Notes: a model not told the origin generated them from the sequence alone. 64,000 nucleotides of DNA from Vibrio variabilis (GCF_003263785.1 NZ_JYJK01000007.1:1-64000), one strand, 5' to 3'; positions 9,126 through 18,630 are shown, counted from the stretch's first letter. Numbers and translations: made by a program.

Positions 9126-10481
9126 CCAGCTTGCTGTGTATCAAGGGGAGAGTCAGTTACTTTCACCAGTATCAATTGAACTGAACGCTTCTCAGCCGTT
9201 AACCATACTCGGCGCCACGGGTGCAGGGAAAAGTTTATTGCTTCAGGCCATTATGGGGTCGTTACCCAACAGCTTAACGGTGACCGGAGAAGTTAGAGTG
9301 AATGGTAAGGTTGTGTCATACCATCAACGACGACATCTGTGGGGGAAAATGCTTGCGTTGTTGCCTCAAGAGCCTTGGAAATCTCTGGATCCACTCATGA
9401 GAGTGTATAAGCAGATAGCTGAGGTATTTCGGTATACGCAGGGTTTAGATGAATATCAGTCCATTAAACGCAGTTTGGCCGCACTTGATGAGATGGGCCT
9501 GGCGGGACATGAGATGAAACGCCCTGAAGAGTTGTCGGGTGGCATGGCTCAGCGTGTTGCCATGCTTTGTACGGTAGCGGCCGGTGCGCCAATTCTAATG
9601 GTAGACGAGCCAACAAAAGGCCTTGATGTCGCCTTTCGCCAAGAGGTTATCGAGACACTCAAGCATCATGCAGGGAAGGGTGTGTTATTGACCATTACCC
9701 ACGATATTGAGGTGGCCCAGCAATTAGCGGGCAATGTGATTGTCATGAAAGAAGGCATGGTGGTTGAACGGGGTACGGCACAGGAAGTATTGACTTGCCC
9801 TAAACATGATTACACCCAATCGTTAATTAACGCTCAACCGAAACAATGGCCACTTGAGGCTCACTCTCCTCATGGCGCACATATTCTCAGCGCCCACCAA
9901 TTGGTTGTAGGACGATTAGGGCGCGCAATTACTAAACCGTTAAGTTTTAGCGTTCAGCGTGGTGAGATAGTTGGGGTTTTTGGTGCAAGTGGAGCCGGAA
10001 AAAGTACGCTTGGCGACACTCTCTTAGGATTGATTCCGACTATCTCAGGACAAGTCGATGTGCTTGAGGAGGTATCTTGGCATCATCGCTGGCTCAAAGT
10101 GTATCAAGACCCACCGGCTTCGTTCGAACCCAGCGTCAAGTTAGGGACTTTACTTGATGAACTACTGCATATCCACTCCTTGACCAAGGATGCACTACGG
10201 TCTGCAATGAGTGAGCTAGATTTGTCGGTTCGCTTGCTTGAGCGACGAGTTTCGGAGTTGTCTGGTGGAGAGTTGCAGCGTTTTTCCATTATAAGGGCGA
10301 TGTTGCTTCGACCAAGCTTTATCTTTGCCGATGAGCCTGTGTCTCGTCTTGACCCTATTACTGGGCGTGCTGTAGTGCACAAACTTGTTGATTTTGCCAA
10401 GCAATCTCAATGTGGCTGATGATTGTCTCGCATGACCGTGCGATGCTCGAAAGAGTGTGCAATAAAATTATCGTGGTTTAA
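9109..10481 (+). CDS. Fused double ABC ATPase (DppD-DppF/NikDE-like), frameshift near the end
   Basis: The GTG at 9109 has a good ribosome binding site (GCAGGAGA); the frame is open further upstream but without such a site. Two complete ATPase units lie in one chain. Unit 1 has Walker A GATGAGKS, signature LSGGMAQRV and Walker B ILMVDEPTKGLD. Unit 2 has Walker A GASGAGKS, signature LSGGELQRF and Walker B FIFADEPVSRLD. The frame breaks at about 10412; one added A gives QMWLMIVSHDRAMLERV, the H-loop segment, ending at 10481. Opp/Nik systems usually encode the two ATPases separately, so the fusion is a less common layout. It energises the two preceding permeases. Confidence 0.85.
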
Positions 10482-10486
10482 CAACC

Positions 10487-10515
10487 CTCGACACCAGCGT
10501 AGGGCGGGTGTCGAG
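10487..10515. terminator. Hairpin between convergent genes
   Basis: A perfect 9-bp stem (CTCGACACC 10487-10495, GGTGTCGAG 10507-10515) lies between the ATPase stop and the LysR stop on the other strand. There is no strong T run, so it is at best a weak bidirectional terminator. Confidence 0.5.
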
Positions 10516-10519
10516 ATTA

Positions 10520-11359
10520 TCAATTGAACGCAGCTTTGAGCGTGTTCCTCATTGCTTGGTGCGATTCGGAACTAAGGTGGCGTTTATGATAGGCCAATCG
10601 ATAGGGGAACTGACGAAGGCGAACCGGACACTCGATGATGTGTAAATCAAGTACCTCTGCCCAGCGTGTTGCCAATGACTTAGATAGTACTGCAATGTGG
10701 TCACTAGAGGCGACATGCAACAACATCGCTGACTTTGAACCGACTTTAAGTTTGATGTTGCGCTCTTTTACGGGCTCTAATGCACCGTGCTCGAAGGCGT
10801 AGAGCTTCTCCCATTTTGTTGCCAATACAACATGTCCAAGTTCGTAGAATTTTTCTACTGAGAGTTCTTCTCCAATGTTAGGGTGTCCTTTGCGACAAAC
10901 GACAACAGGTTCCTCTTCGAAGATTGGCTCAAACTCAAGTGATGGGTCATTAACGGTGAAGACTGAAATTGCCATGTCTAGACTCTGATTACGCAGACTC
11001 TGGATAATGGTGTGTTGGTCAACCGACATTTCTTCCAGGTTAATATCCTCGATGTCGGATACGATATGAATTAATGCCTCGGTTACAAAGACATTGAACT
11101 GTTCGGTATCGGACAGCGCATTAGTGATTTCATCGTAGGCTTGTTGTGTGCGCTTGGCGAGTTTATGGGCTGCCGCAGTGGGCTGAATCCCACGGCCTTG
11201 TTTCACAAATAGTTGATAGCCGAGGTTTTGCTCCATCTTTCTTATCGCACCGCTGACGCCTGGCTGACTAATACCTATATTTTCAGCAGCAATAGTAAAT
11301 GAGCTATGTCGATAGACCTCGATAAAAGTTCGCATTAAATTGAGATCGAAATGATTCAT
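10520..11359 (-). CDS. LysR-type transcriptional regulator (divergent from OMP)
   Basis: 279 residues. The N-terminal helix-turn-helix reads DLNLMRTFIEVYRHSSFTIA then AENIGISQPGVSGAIRKMEQ, the classic LysR pattern; a substrate-binding domain with EPVVVCRKGHPNIGEE follows. It is clearly paralogous to the LysR at 16712: both share the DLNL start, a GRG-x(2)-PTA segment, V-VVC-x(2)-HP-IGE and a similar C-terminus, including an R-P-YRLAYHKRHL end. It is transcribed away from the outer-membrane protein at 11569, which it probably regulates through the 208-bp shared intergenic region. Confidence 0.9.
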   Translation of the reverse strand: MNHFDLNLMRTFIEVYRHSSFTIAAENIGISQPGVSGAIRKMEQNLGYQLFVKQGRGIQPTAAAHKLAKRTQQAYDEITNALSDTEQFNVFVTEALIHIVSDIEDINLEEMSVDQHTIIQSLRNQSLDMAISVFTVNDPSLEFEPIFEEEPVVVCRKGHPNIGEELSVEKFYELGHVVLATKWEKLYAFEHGALEPVKERNIKLKVGSKSAMLLHVASSDHIAVLSKSLATRWAEVLDLHIIECPVRLRQFPYRLAYHKRHLSSESHQAMRNTLKAAFN

Positions 11360-11470
11360 CAGTTGTCGTTTCCCTTTTGGGCGATGATGTTTTTAAGGTG
11401 CGTCCAGTGACGACCTTGTGCTTATTGATACATTAGCATAACTACTGTCATTTTATGTTGTGGTAATGTC

Positions 11471-11485
11471 ATAAGCACCAGCTAT
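11471..11485. promoter_or_regulatory. Possible LysR operator in divergent promoter region
   Basis: ATAAGCACCAGCTAT resembles the perfect palindrome ATAAGCAGTGCTTAT found at 15266-15280 in front of the sulfatase maturase. Both have LysR-box T-N11-A geometry. It lies between the LysR gene and the outer-membrane protein gene and could serve both. Confidence 0.4.
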
Positions 11486-11568
11486 TTCTGATATCACTAC
11501 CGTCATCTGCATCGTATTCGCACCAGTCGCTAAAATATTGCTTCTTTTGATTACATTAGGTTTTATTC

Positions 11569-12371
11569 ATGAAGTCTTGTTTTAGCTATAGTTGTTTACT
11601 AGTAGGTTTGACAGTCATTTCCTCGAGTGTTTTAGCTGACGACTCTGAGGTACAAGATATGTCAGATCCTCTAGCGGTTTATTCTACCGGTGGTATCGGT
11701 ATTGCTGACAAAGGCGGGTATTTAAAACTTGGGCAACAGTACTCACTTGGTCAACCAAATAAAGGTGGCATGAACGTCTTTGAAGTGAAGGGAATTGGAG
11801 GAGAGTTATTAGGCATTAGAGACAGAAACAAGTCTGGCTTCGAAAATGTGGACAATTCAATAGATTCAGTTCGCCTAAGAAATTTCACGGTTGATTACAG
11901 TAAGATGCAAGGCCGTCAGCTTGACATCAACTACGATGTTGACGCCGACGCATTCAGCACGTCATACAGCTTTATCCAAGCAGCTCCACAAATGGGAAAA
12001 CTGAGACTCTATCCTCTGGGGGAGTAGGTTTAAACATCGTGAATGATGTCGAAGTAGATCCAGATACAGGCAGCGAAACCAAACTAGGTTACATGATCCC
12101 TGGTACCTTCGCGATGGTCGGTATGTATAGTTCATTCCATTTTACCGATTCTATCTGGCTAAATTACAACCCTATGTATATGCATACATTATCTGGTGCT
12201 GATAAATATACTAAAGGTGGCTTTTACGGTGAAAGTAGCGTGTTAAATCATGAAGTTGCTTTATCGTATCAGATTAATCCGCGAGCGAATGTTCGTTACT
12301 TTGCTAACTGGAATGATAAAGTCCGATTTTCTGAAGGTGATCATCGTATCGAGTTTAACTATCAGTTCTAA
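11569..12371 (+). CDS. Predicted outer-membrane beta-barrel protein (frameshift at a G run)
   Basis: A signal peptide (cut near VLA-DD) precedes DPLAVYSTGGIGIADKGGYL and alternating hydrophobic strands, ending in a C-terminal HRIEFNYQF, a typical terminal aromatic barrel signature. The frame breaks at 12018-12022, where five G should be six: the extra base gives PLGGVGLNIVNDVEV and restores one ~267-residue protein. It resembles in size and layout the protein at 25366, which also follows a divergent LysR. A role in uptake of a sulfated substrate or product is inferred from neighbours only. Confidence 0.65.
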
Positions 12372-12415
12372 TGCTTTGACTGACCCTGCGATTTAGATCT
12401 ATTATCATTCAAAAT

Positions 12416-12455
12416 AAAACGCTGCTCAGAAAGTATATTTGAGCAGCGTTTTTTG
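12416..12455 (+). terminator. Rho-independent terminator
   Basis: A stem of AAAACGCTGCTCA (12416-12428) with TGAGCAGCGTTTT (12440-12452) is followed by a T run. It ends the outer-membrane protein transcript. Confidence 0.85.
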
Positions 12456-12688
12456 TTTTTATATGAAGCACTCTACATGCATCTGATTAATGTCTTTGTT
12501 GAATTCAAATTCAGCGCTCAGGTATACTATTTACGAACTGTTGGACCCACGTTTTTCTCGATACTAACTTGTTGTTCACAATGATTTTTCATCGACCTTA
12601 ATCATGATGCCTAGTAGAGGAAATAACTTTTTAGCTACGATGTAATGTCGCTCATATTTGAAAAGTACACCCCATACACAAAAATAAA
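12456..12688. other. Intergenic DNA, no gene seen
   Basis: This is the middle of the 352-bp space between the outer-membrane protein gene and the convergent sulfatase gene. Apart from the two flanking terminators I see no reading frame, repeat or recognisable site here. Confidence 0.5.
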
Positions 12689-12710
12689 GCGAGCCATATC
12701 ACTGGCTCGC
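12689..12710 (-). terminator. Terminator of sulfatase 1
   Basis: An 8-bp perfect stem (GCGAGCCA 12689-12696, TGGCTCGC 12703-12710). On the minus strand it is followed by TTTATTTTTG, giving a good Rho-independent terminator just past the sulfatase stop. Confidence 0.8.
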
Positions 12711-12723
12711 TGATTCATTGAGG

Positions 12724-15081
12724 TTACTTTACATACTCAACCGTTAATTGTTTGAACTCTCCATCAAACGGGAAAGGCAAATCTTTGTAGTAAGCATTCG
12801 ACACTGGCGATCCTTCGTCACTAGCGACATCGAAGCCATCGTTAAGTGAGAACATTGAAGGAACCGTCGACGGGATACGGCCTTTTGCGTACTGCTCTCC
12901 ATCTACTTTCAAAACGATATCCATCGGTGCATAAGGGCGCTGTTCGACCATTCGAGCTTCTACCGTGATTTCTACATCACCTTCAGGTAGTTTTTTGTCT
13001 GCTGAGATAATGGTTCGTTCCATTAGGAAGTTGTTGTATTCGTAGTTTAGATAGCCATCTTTTACGAAGAAAGTCACACCACCAGCATACGCACCCGTTG
13101 CAAAAACGACACCGTTGGTTTCAGGAGTCACCTTCGCTTGCAATGTTGCATCAAAAGAAGCAGTAAAGATCTTTGGTGCAGCAAACTCTGGAATTCTGAC
13201 GGTAGGACTTTCAAAGTTCCATACAGATTGGTCTTTTACCGGCGCATCTTGCGGGCTGATAAGTGCTGTAGACCAGAAGCTACCACCAATTGGTAGAACG
13301 TCATTCTTCTTAGCTTCTTCCAAGAAGATTTGTTTCATTTCTTCGAGTTTTTCTGGGTACTTTTCTGCAAGGTCATTGGCTTGTGACCAATCCTCCTCAA
13401 TGTTGTAAAGCTCCCATTTGTCTTTGTTAGGATCCCATTTTGAGATATCTACACCGCCTGCAAGCCATGGCACACGTGGTGAGAACGTACCCGCGAACCA
13501 GCCATCATGATAGATACCACGACTACCCATGATCTCGAAATACTGAGTTTTCTTGTGACCTTCTGCTTTCGGTTCATCAAATGCATACTTCATGCTTACC
13601 CCGTCAATAGGGTCTTGAGCATAGCCATTAACCATAACAGGAGCCTCAATATCGAGGATGTCATAGATGGTTGGCGCAATGTCGTTTACGTGATGGAATT
13701 GAGGACGTGGTGTATCGTCATGTTTAATGCCTTTGGGCCAACTAATAGCTAAAGGTTGACGTGTTCCACCGAAATGTCCTGCAATAAGTTTGGTGGATTT
13801 ATAAGGGGTGCTGCCTGCCCATGCCCAACCAGCGTGCATCATGTTCTCTGTCTTTGGAGAACCTATCGCATCCAAACCGCCGATCTTATCCAACGCTTCC
13901 ATTTGCTGTTTCGTTGTTGTCGGGATGGCATTTTGAGCGAGTAGTTCTGCGATAGAGCCATTTTGACCCTCTGCAGATGCGCCATTGTCCCCGAAGATAT
14001 AGATAACAATGGTATTGTCCTTTTCACCCATCTTCTCAAGTTCGTCAATAACTCGGCCTGCTTGAACGTCAGCGTGCTCCATGAAGCCTGCGTAAACTTC
14101 CATTAGCCTGATTTGGAAATCACGTTCGTCCTCTGGGATATCGTCCCACGCAGCAAGAGTTTCTGGTCGAGCTGTTAATTTGGTATCCCCTGGAATCCAA
14201 CCGATTTCCTTCGCGCGCTTAAATACACGCTCGCGATACTCATCCCAACCGCCATCAAACTTGCCTTTATACTTGTCCGCCCACTCTTTCATAATGTGAT
14301 GAGGGCCATGAGCAGCACCCGGTGCCCAATACATAAAGAACGGCTTCTCTGGTTGCAATGCTTCTTGTTTATGTAGCCAGTCAATAGCTTTATCGGCGAG
14401 GTCAACGCTCAAATGGTAGCCTTCTTTGTGCACAACAGAAGGATCAACCATAGTGGTATTGTGTACCAGTGCAGGCTCCCAGTGTGATGCTTCGCCTGCC
14501 AAGAAACCATAAAAGTGCTCAAAGCCATAGCCTGTTGGCCAGTTGTCAAATGGGCCAACTTCACTGGTTTCTGACGATGGGGTATTGTGCCATTTACCGA
14601 ATGCAGAGGTTGCATAGCCGTATTGGCGAAGCACTTCTGCCATTGTCGCGCTGGTCTTAGGAATCACACCGGAATAGCCATCCCAGTCGTTGGCAAACTC
14701 TGCAATGACGCCATTACCGACTCGGTGGTGGTTCCGACCGGTAAGGAGAGAGGCTCTGGTTGGCGAGCACATGGCTGTTGAGTGAAAGCGGTTAAACGAA
14801 ATACCTTCCTTAGCAACTTTGGTTAGAGTCGGGGTGTTAATTTCACCACCGTAGGTGCTTGCTTGTCCTGGGCCAACATCATCAAGCATAATGATCATGA
14901 TGTTTGGTGCGTTTTTTGGAAGGTGGTTGATTACCTCTCGTTTTTTGTGGACAGATTCCGCGATAGTGTTACCGGCTTTGGAAGCGGACGGGACTTCAGG
15001 AAAAGGAAGTATATTTTGTGCTTGAGAAGGCGATGATGCTGCGGCAAAGCACACCATTATTGCGCTTGTTATCTTATTCAT
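12724..15081 (-). CDS. Cys-type sulfatase (arylsulfatase family), periplasmic
   Basis: 785 residues. A signal peptide of ~21 residues (SQA-Q) is followed by the metal-site DD pair at about 67-68 (IMLDDVGPG). The formylglycine motif CSPTRASLLTGR starts at Cys105, and HNTPS-type and GDNGASAEG segments complete the alkaline-phosphatase superfamily active site. CxPxR is the substrate motif for conversion of Cys to formylglycine by an anaerobic maturase, and such a maturase is encoded divergently next door (15399). The C-terminal ~200 residues form a beta-rich add-on seen in long marine sulfatases. The reaction is hydrolysis of a sulfate ester; the substrate (glycan or aryl sulfate) cannot be told. 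This gene is intact. Confidence 0.9.
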   Translation of the reverse strand: MNKITSAIMVCFAAASSPSQAQNILPFPEVPSASKAGNTIAESVHKKREVINHLPKNAPNIMIIMLDDVGPGQASTYGGEINTPTLTKVAKEGISFNRFHSTAMCSPTRASLLTGRNHHRVGNGVIAEFANDWDGYSGVIPKTSATMAEVLRQYGYATSAFGKWHNTPSSETSEVGPFDNWPTGYGFEHFYGFLAGEASHWEPALVHNTTMVDPSVVHKEGYHLSVDLADKAIDWLHKQEALQPEKPFFMYWAPGAAHGPHHIMKEWADKYKGKFDGGWDEYRERVFKRAKEIGWIPGDTKLTARPETLAAWDDIPEDERDFQIRLMEVYAGFMEHADVQAGRVIDELEKMGEKDNTIVIYIFGDNGASAEGQNGSIAELLAQNAIPTTTKQQMEALDKIGGLDAIGSPKTENMMHAGWAWAGSTPYKSTKLIAGHFGGTRQPLAISWPKGIKHDDTPRPQFHHVNDIAPTIYDILDIEAPVMVNGYAQDPIDGVSMKYAFDEPKAEGHKKTQYFEIMGSRGIYHDGWFAGTFSPRVPWLAGGVDISKWDPNKDKWELYNIEEDWSQANDLAEKYPEKLEEMKQIFLEEAKKNDVLPIGGSFWSTALISPQDAPVKDQSVWNFESPTVRIPEFAAPKIFTASFDATLQAKVTPETNGVVFATGAYAGGVTFFVKDGYLNYEYNNFLMERTIISADKKLPEGDVEITVEARMVEQRPYAPMDIVLKVDGEQYAKGRIPSTVPSMFSLNDGFDVASDEGSPVSNAYYKDLPFPFDGEFKQLTVEYVK

Positions 15082-15161
15082 TTAGCGACCTTTAGATTGG
15101 ATAAATCGGCCAAATAATAAAGTGGATTTTGTTATGAATGTAGGTGGTGGTATTTATTTCA

Positions 15162-15319
15162 ACTATAAGTGCTCTTTATAGTGCTAATATCTTAAGTTCT
15201 AACAGCCTATTTACCTCCTCTTCTCTTAATTCCTCTGCTTATATTTAAATGGATAAGACTAATGCATAAGCAGTGCTTATATCAGATCAAACTGACAGTT
15301 ACTACATAAGCACGGTTTA
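15162..15319. promoter_or_regulatory. Divergent promoter region with LysR-type palindromes
   Basis: Three inverted repeats lie between the divergent sulfatase and maturase genes: ACTATAA/TTATAGT (15162-15168 and 15176-15182), the perfect 15-bp palindrome ATAAGCAGTGCTTAT (15266-15280) and its imperfect copy ATAAGCACGGTTTAT (15305-15319). The spacing fits a LysR regulator binding a recognition and an activation site. The LysR at 16712 or its paralogue at 10520 is the obvious candidate. Confidence 0.55.
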
Positions 15320-15398
15320 TATTTGTATATTCAAAATCAATCCGGTTGATAGTGTAGAAATACGCACATCAACTACCTCTCAAATGAAGCGACTGAAT

Positions 15399-16706
15399 AT
15401 GCAAACTTCGACTCACTACCATATCATGGCCAAACCAACAGGCTCTGTTTGTAATATAGAGTGTGACTACTGTTTTTATCTCGAAAAGCACAAACTCTAT
15501 CCGTCTCGTCAGACGGATTGGCGAATGGATGACAAGACGCTTGAGCGTTATATACAGCAAACTATTGACGCTCAAGATGGTGATTACGTCCAGTTTACTT
15601 GGCAGGGTGGTGAGCCGATGTTGATGGGACTGCTTTTTTATAAGAAGGCGGTACGTTTAGCTAAGCAGCATGCTAATGGTAAAAGGATAGAGCATACTTT
15701 CCAAACTAACGGATTGCTCATCAATGATGAGTGGTGTGTGTTTTTTAAACAACATCATTTTCTTATAGGTATCTCTATTGATGGCCCTCAGTATTTACAC
15801 GATAGATACCGTAAAACGCGCTCTGGCAAACCAACTCACCAAAAAGTTGAGGAAGGGATCAAGCTACTTAAAAAGCACGGCGTTGAATTTAATACACTTA
15901 CAGTCATAAACAGTGACAACGTTAAGCATCCCAAAGAAGTATACCAATACCTCAAAGATCTGGGCTCAAACTATATACAATTCATTCCTCTGGTAGAACG
16001 AGAGTCTGAAGGTCTGCAACAGCAAAAGTTACGATTGGTGTTACCTCACGAGTCAGCAGCAAAGATAACTTCTTGGTCGGTGCCACCCAAAGCGTATGGT
16101 CGTTTTTTGTCAGAAATTTTTGATATCTGGGTGCGAAGGGACGTTGGGCGGATATTTGTAAACATGTTTGACTCTACGTTAAGTGCCTGGTGCGACGCAC
16201 CCACCAGCATTTGCCATTTATCAGAAAGTTGTGGAAGAGCATTTGCTCTGGAGTCGAATGGTGACTTGTATTGTTGTGATCATTACGTCTATCCAGAATA
16301 TTTGCTGGGCAATATACACCATCAAACAATCAATGAATGTAAGTCGAATTATCTCGCCACAGAGTTTAAAAACAAAAAACAACGACTCACCTCTGAATGT
16401 CAGGCATGCGCTTACAGGTTTGCCTGTCACGGCGGGTGTCCTAAGCATAGGTTTGCGGTAAGCAACGATGGCCACCCCGGACACAACTATTTCTGCCAAG
16501 GTTACCAAGATTTTTTTGAACATAGTTCTATGCATATGCAGACAATGAGAAAACTTGTTACAAGCGGGCGATTTGCAGACGAAATTATGTTGATGATTGC
16601 CTATCAAGAGAGCAGCAAGCTAACGGTATCAAACACTATTGCGCGAAATGAACAGTGTCCTTGTCAAAGCGGTAAAAAATACAAGCGCTGTTGTGGCGCT
16701 CAGTGA
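15399..16706 (+). CDS. Anaerobic sulfatase-maturating radical SAM enzyme with SEC-C tail
   Basis: Oxidises the active-site Cys of sulfatases to formylglycine in the cytoplasm, using SAM and Fe-S clusters. The radical-SAM motif CNIECDYC (CX3CX2C) is at about residues 18-25 from this start. GGEP follows (WQGGEPMLMG), then a SPASM/twitch region with CDHYVYPEYLLGNIHH and CQACAYRFACHGGCPKHRF. The last ~15 residues, CPCQSGKKYKRCCG, are a SEC-C zinc motif, absent from maturase 2. The frame is open to 15273, but that upstream part overlaps the operator palindrome, so translation probably starts at 15399 (or 15384). It is divergent from sulfatase 1, its likely client. Confidence 0.92.
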   Translation: MQTSTHYHIMAKPTGSVCNIECDYCFYLEKHKLYPSRQTDWRMDDKTLERYIQQTIDAQDGDYVQFTWQGGEPMLMGLLFYKKAVRLAKQHANGKRIEHTFQTNGLLINDEWCVFFKQHHFLIGISIDGPQYLHDRYRKTRSGKPTHQKVEEGIKLLKKHGVEFNTLTVINSDNVKHPKEVYQYLKDLGSNYIQFIPLVERESEGLQQQKLRLVLPHESAAKITSWSVPPKAYGRFLSEIFDIWVRRDVGRIFVNMFDSTLSAWCDAPTSICHLSESCGRAFALESNGDLYCCDHYVYPEYLLGNIHHQTINECKSNYLATEFKNKKQRLTSECQACAYRFACHGGCPKHRFAVSNDGHPGHNYFCQGYQDFFEHSSMHMQTMRKLVTSGRFADEIMLMIAYQESSKLTVSNTIARNEQCPCQSGKKYKRCCGAQ

Positions 16707-16711
16707 GGAAA

Positions 16712-17589
16712 ATGATGAACTTAGATCTTAATCTTCTTAAGGTATTCTTGGAAGCCTATCAATACGAGTCGTATACGAAAGCGGCGATCTATCTTGGGAT
16801 GAGTCAACCGGCGGTTAGCTCGTCGATTAAGCGGTTGGAAGATGAGATTGGTGAGCCTCTTTTTTATCGAGAGGGTAGAGGGATGAAACCGACGGCGATG
16901 GCGACACGCCTTGCGGCTCGATTTAGATTAGGGTTCGATGAGATCCAAAATGCATTGGCAGATAGGTTTGTCTATTCGGCATATGTCAGTGAAACCTTAG
17001 CGATTGACCTGCCAGATTTGCCTTCGATTGTGATTGAGCATACGCCATCGGACCAAAATCAATTGATGCAGAATATTAAGTCTTTGTCCGTAGACCTTGC
17101 TGTTGGCATCTTCTTGGTAAAAGACCCTTCTATTGTTTGCGAACCAATATTTCGAGAACCAACGGTGGTCGTTTGTTCTAATAAACACCCTCGTATTGGA
17201 GAGACTATATCAGTTCATCGATTCTATCAAGAGCACCACACTGCGCTGGCGACACTCTGGCAGGGGATGGATGGTTTTGCTCTAATTGCCAACCAAAATG
17301 CGCAAGAGCGCAGCATAATGTGTAAGGTTAACTCAATGTCGGCGGCGTTAATGGATGTGAGCTCGAGTGAACGAATCGCAGTAATACCGCGCCGAATTGC
17401 TATGATGTGGTGCAAACCTTTAGGGTTAAAAGTATTTGATAACCTATAATGCACAAAGAGGTTGAATATAGTTTGGCCTATCATCGTCGTTATCTTGATA
17501 ACGATAGACACAAGCAATTGAGAGAACATATTCGAACAGTTATCGCTGACCAACATGACGTGTCAATTGAAGAAGCATTCGCAAATTAA
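16712..17589 (+). CDS. LysR-type transcriptional regulator (frameshift near the end)
   Basis: The ATG at 16712 follows GAGGAAA and overlaps nothing; the open frame upstream lies inside the maturase end. The helix-turn-helix is DLNLLKVFLEAYQYESYTKA then AIYLGMSQPAVSSSIKRLED. The frame breaks at about 17446: one added C gives VFDNPIMHKEVEYSLAYHRR and restores a 292-residue protein, the normal LysR length. It is a paralogue of the regulator at 10520. It is presumably co-transcribed with the maturase and controls the sulfatase locus through the palindromes at 15266-15319. Confidence 0.88.
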
Positions 17590-17623
17590 TGGCGTTGTGT
17601 CGACATTAGTAAGAAGGAAATAT

Positions 17624-18247
17624 ATGAAAACAGTACTATGCTTTGGTGATTCTAATACTTGGGGTTGCGCTCCGGATTTGCCACGCCGATATAATATGCA
17701 AGAGCGCTGGACGATGCGCTTACAGCAAAAACTGGGCAGTGAATATCGAATCATTGAAGAGGGGCAAAACAGTCGTACAACAGTACTTGATGACCCCTAT
17801 GAACCCGGTAAGAAAGGACTTGATTACCTGCTCCCTTGTTTAGAGAGTCACCATCCTGATTTGGTCATTATTATGCTCGGCACTAATGATCTAAAATCTC
17901 GGTTTAATGTTACGGCCAGCGATATCTCAAAGGGGGCGTCTCGCCTCGTGCAAGTTGTGCAGAACTTCCAACATGGCTTTATGTCCCAGCCACCAAAGGT
18001 TTTGCTGGTCTCACCGACTCTAGTCTATGAATCGGATCCTTCCAAAGAGGGCTTTGAGGGGGCTGAAGAAAAATCCAAGCAACTGAGCCACTTCTATGCA
18101 AAAAGAGCGAGTGAGTTAGGTTGTTTTTTTCTTGATGCAGCACAACATGTTGGACCTTGTGAGAGCGAGGGGATTCACTGGCGGGTAGAGACTCATGAGC
18201 AATTTGCAGATCTATTACAGGAGAAGGTGAAATCTGCTCTGCAGTAA
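17624..18247 (+). CDS. SGNH/GDSL-family hydrolase, cytoplasmic
   Basis: 207 residues from the ATG at 17624, which has AAGAAGGA upstream; the frame is open earlier but without such a site. Block I is LCFGDSNTWGCAP with the nucleophile Ser, block II-like EEGQNSRTT, block III MLGTNDLK, and block V EGIHW supplies the catalytic His. There is no signal peptide. This subgroup includes arylesterases and carbohydrate esterases. Placed after the sulfatase maturase and its LysR, it may deacylate the desulfated product; that role is inferred. Confidence 0.85.
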   Translation: MKTVLCFGDSNTWGCAPDLPRRYNMQERWTMRLQQKLGSEYRIIEEGQNSRTTVLDDPYEPGKKGLDYLLPCLESHHPDLVIIMLGTNDLKSRFNVTASDISKGASRLVQVVQNFQHGFMSQPPKVLLVSPTLVYESDPSKEGFEGAEEKSKQLSHFYAKRASELGCFFLDAAQHVGPCESEGIHWRVETHEQFADLLQEKVKSALQ

Positions 18248-18330
18248 ACTATGAAGTATATGTCTTTGGATGTGATTCATAGCAGACGTTATCTCATGTC
18301 AACTATGATATAAACGTCAAATTTTCATTC

Positions 18331-18560
18331 AGTTGTGTCCGGTAGGTCACAGTAAGTTATGCTTATCCAAAACCAGAGTCGATGAGGCCTTGTCGGGCCC
18401 GTAAAGGCTAGGGCAAACCACGCTGTTACATGAGAGGGATTGTAACAGCGTGGTCACCAAGCAATCGTGGCCGGCTACGTCTCTTTTGTCTGGGTAGTTT
18501 CCACTCGGCTATAGCGATGGCTTTTAAGTGAAGTGTGAAGAGGTGCGAATGCGGAGTAAC
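18331..18560 (+). ncRNA. Possible structured RNA, perhaps a group II intron domain I remnant
   Basis: The segment contains a perfect 13-bp hairpin (CCACGCTGTTACA 18418-18430, 10-nt loop, TGTAACAGCGTGG 18441-18453). It is preceded by CCAGAGTCGATGAGGCC and GGGCCC / GGCTAGGGCAAACC, a GC-rich paired context unlike the AT-rich surroundings. From memory the order AGTCGAT ... GCCAAACC ... long hairpin resembles domain I of bacterial group II introns, and GTGTC at 18335 could be a 5' splice end. No intron-encoded reverse transcriptase or domain V is visible, so at most a fragment remains. Confidence 0.3.
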
Positions 18561-18630
18561 GAGTTTTCGTCAGGATATAAAAATTACTTTCTTACCGATA
18601 GATCGGGGCTAAATTCGTTGACTCACGAAA

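Noticed and set aside
15273..15398. Extended N-terminus of sulfatase maturase 1
   Set aside because: It would place the start codon inside the LysR palindrome, lacks a ribosome binding site, and the added residues do not look like an anSME. The homologous region begins just after 15399.
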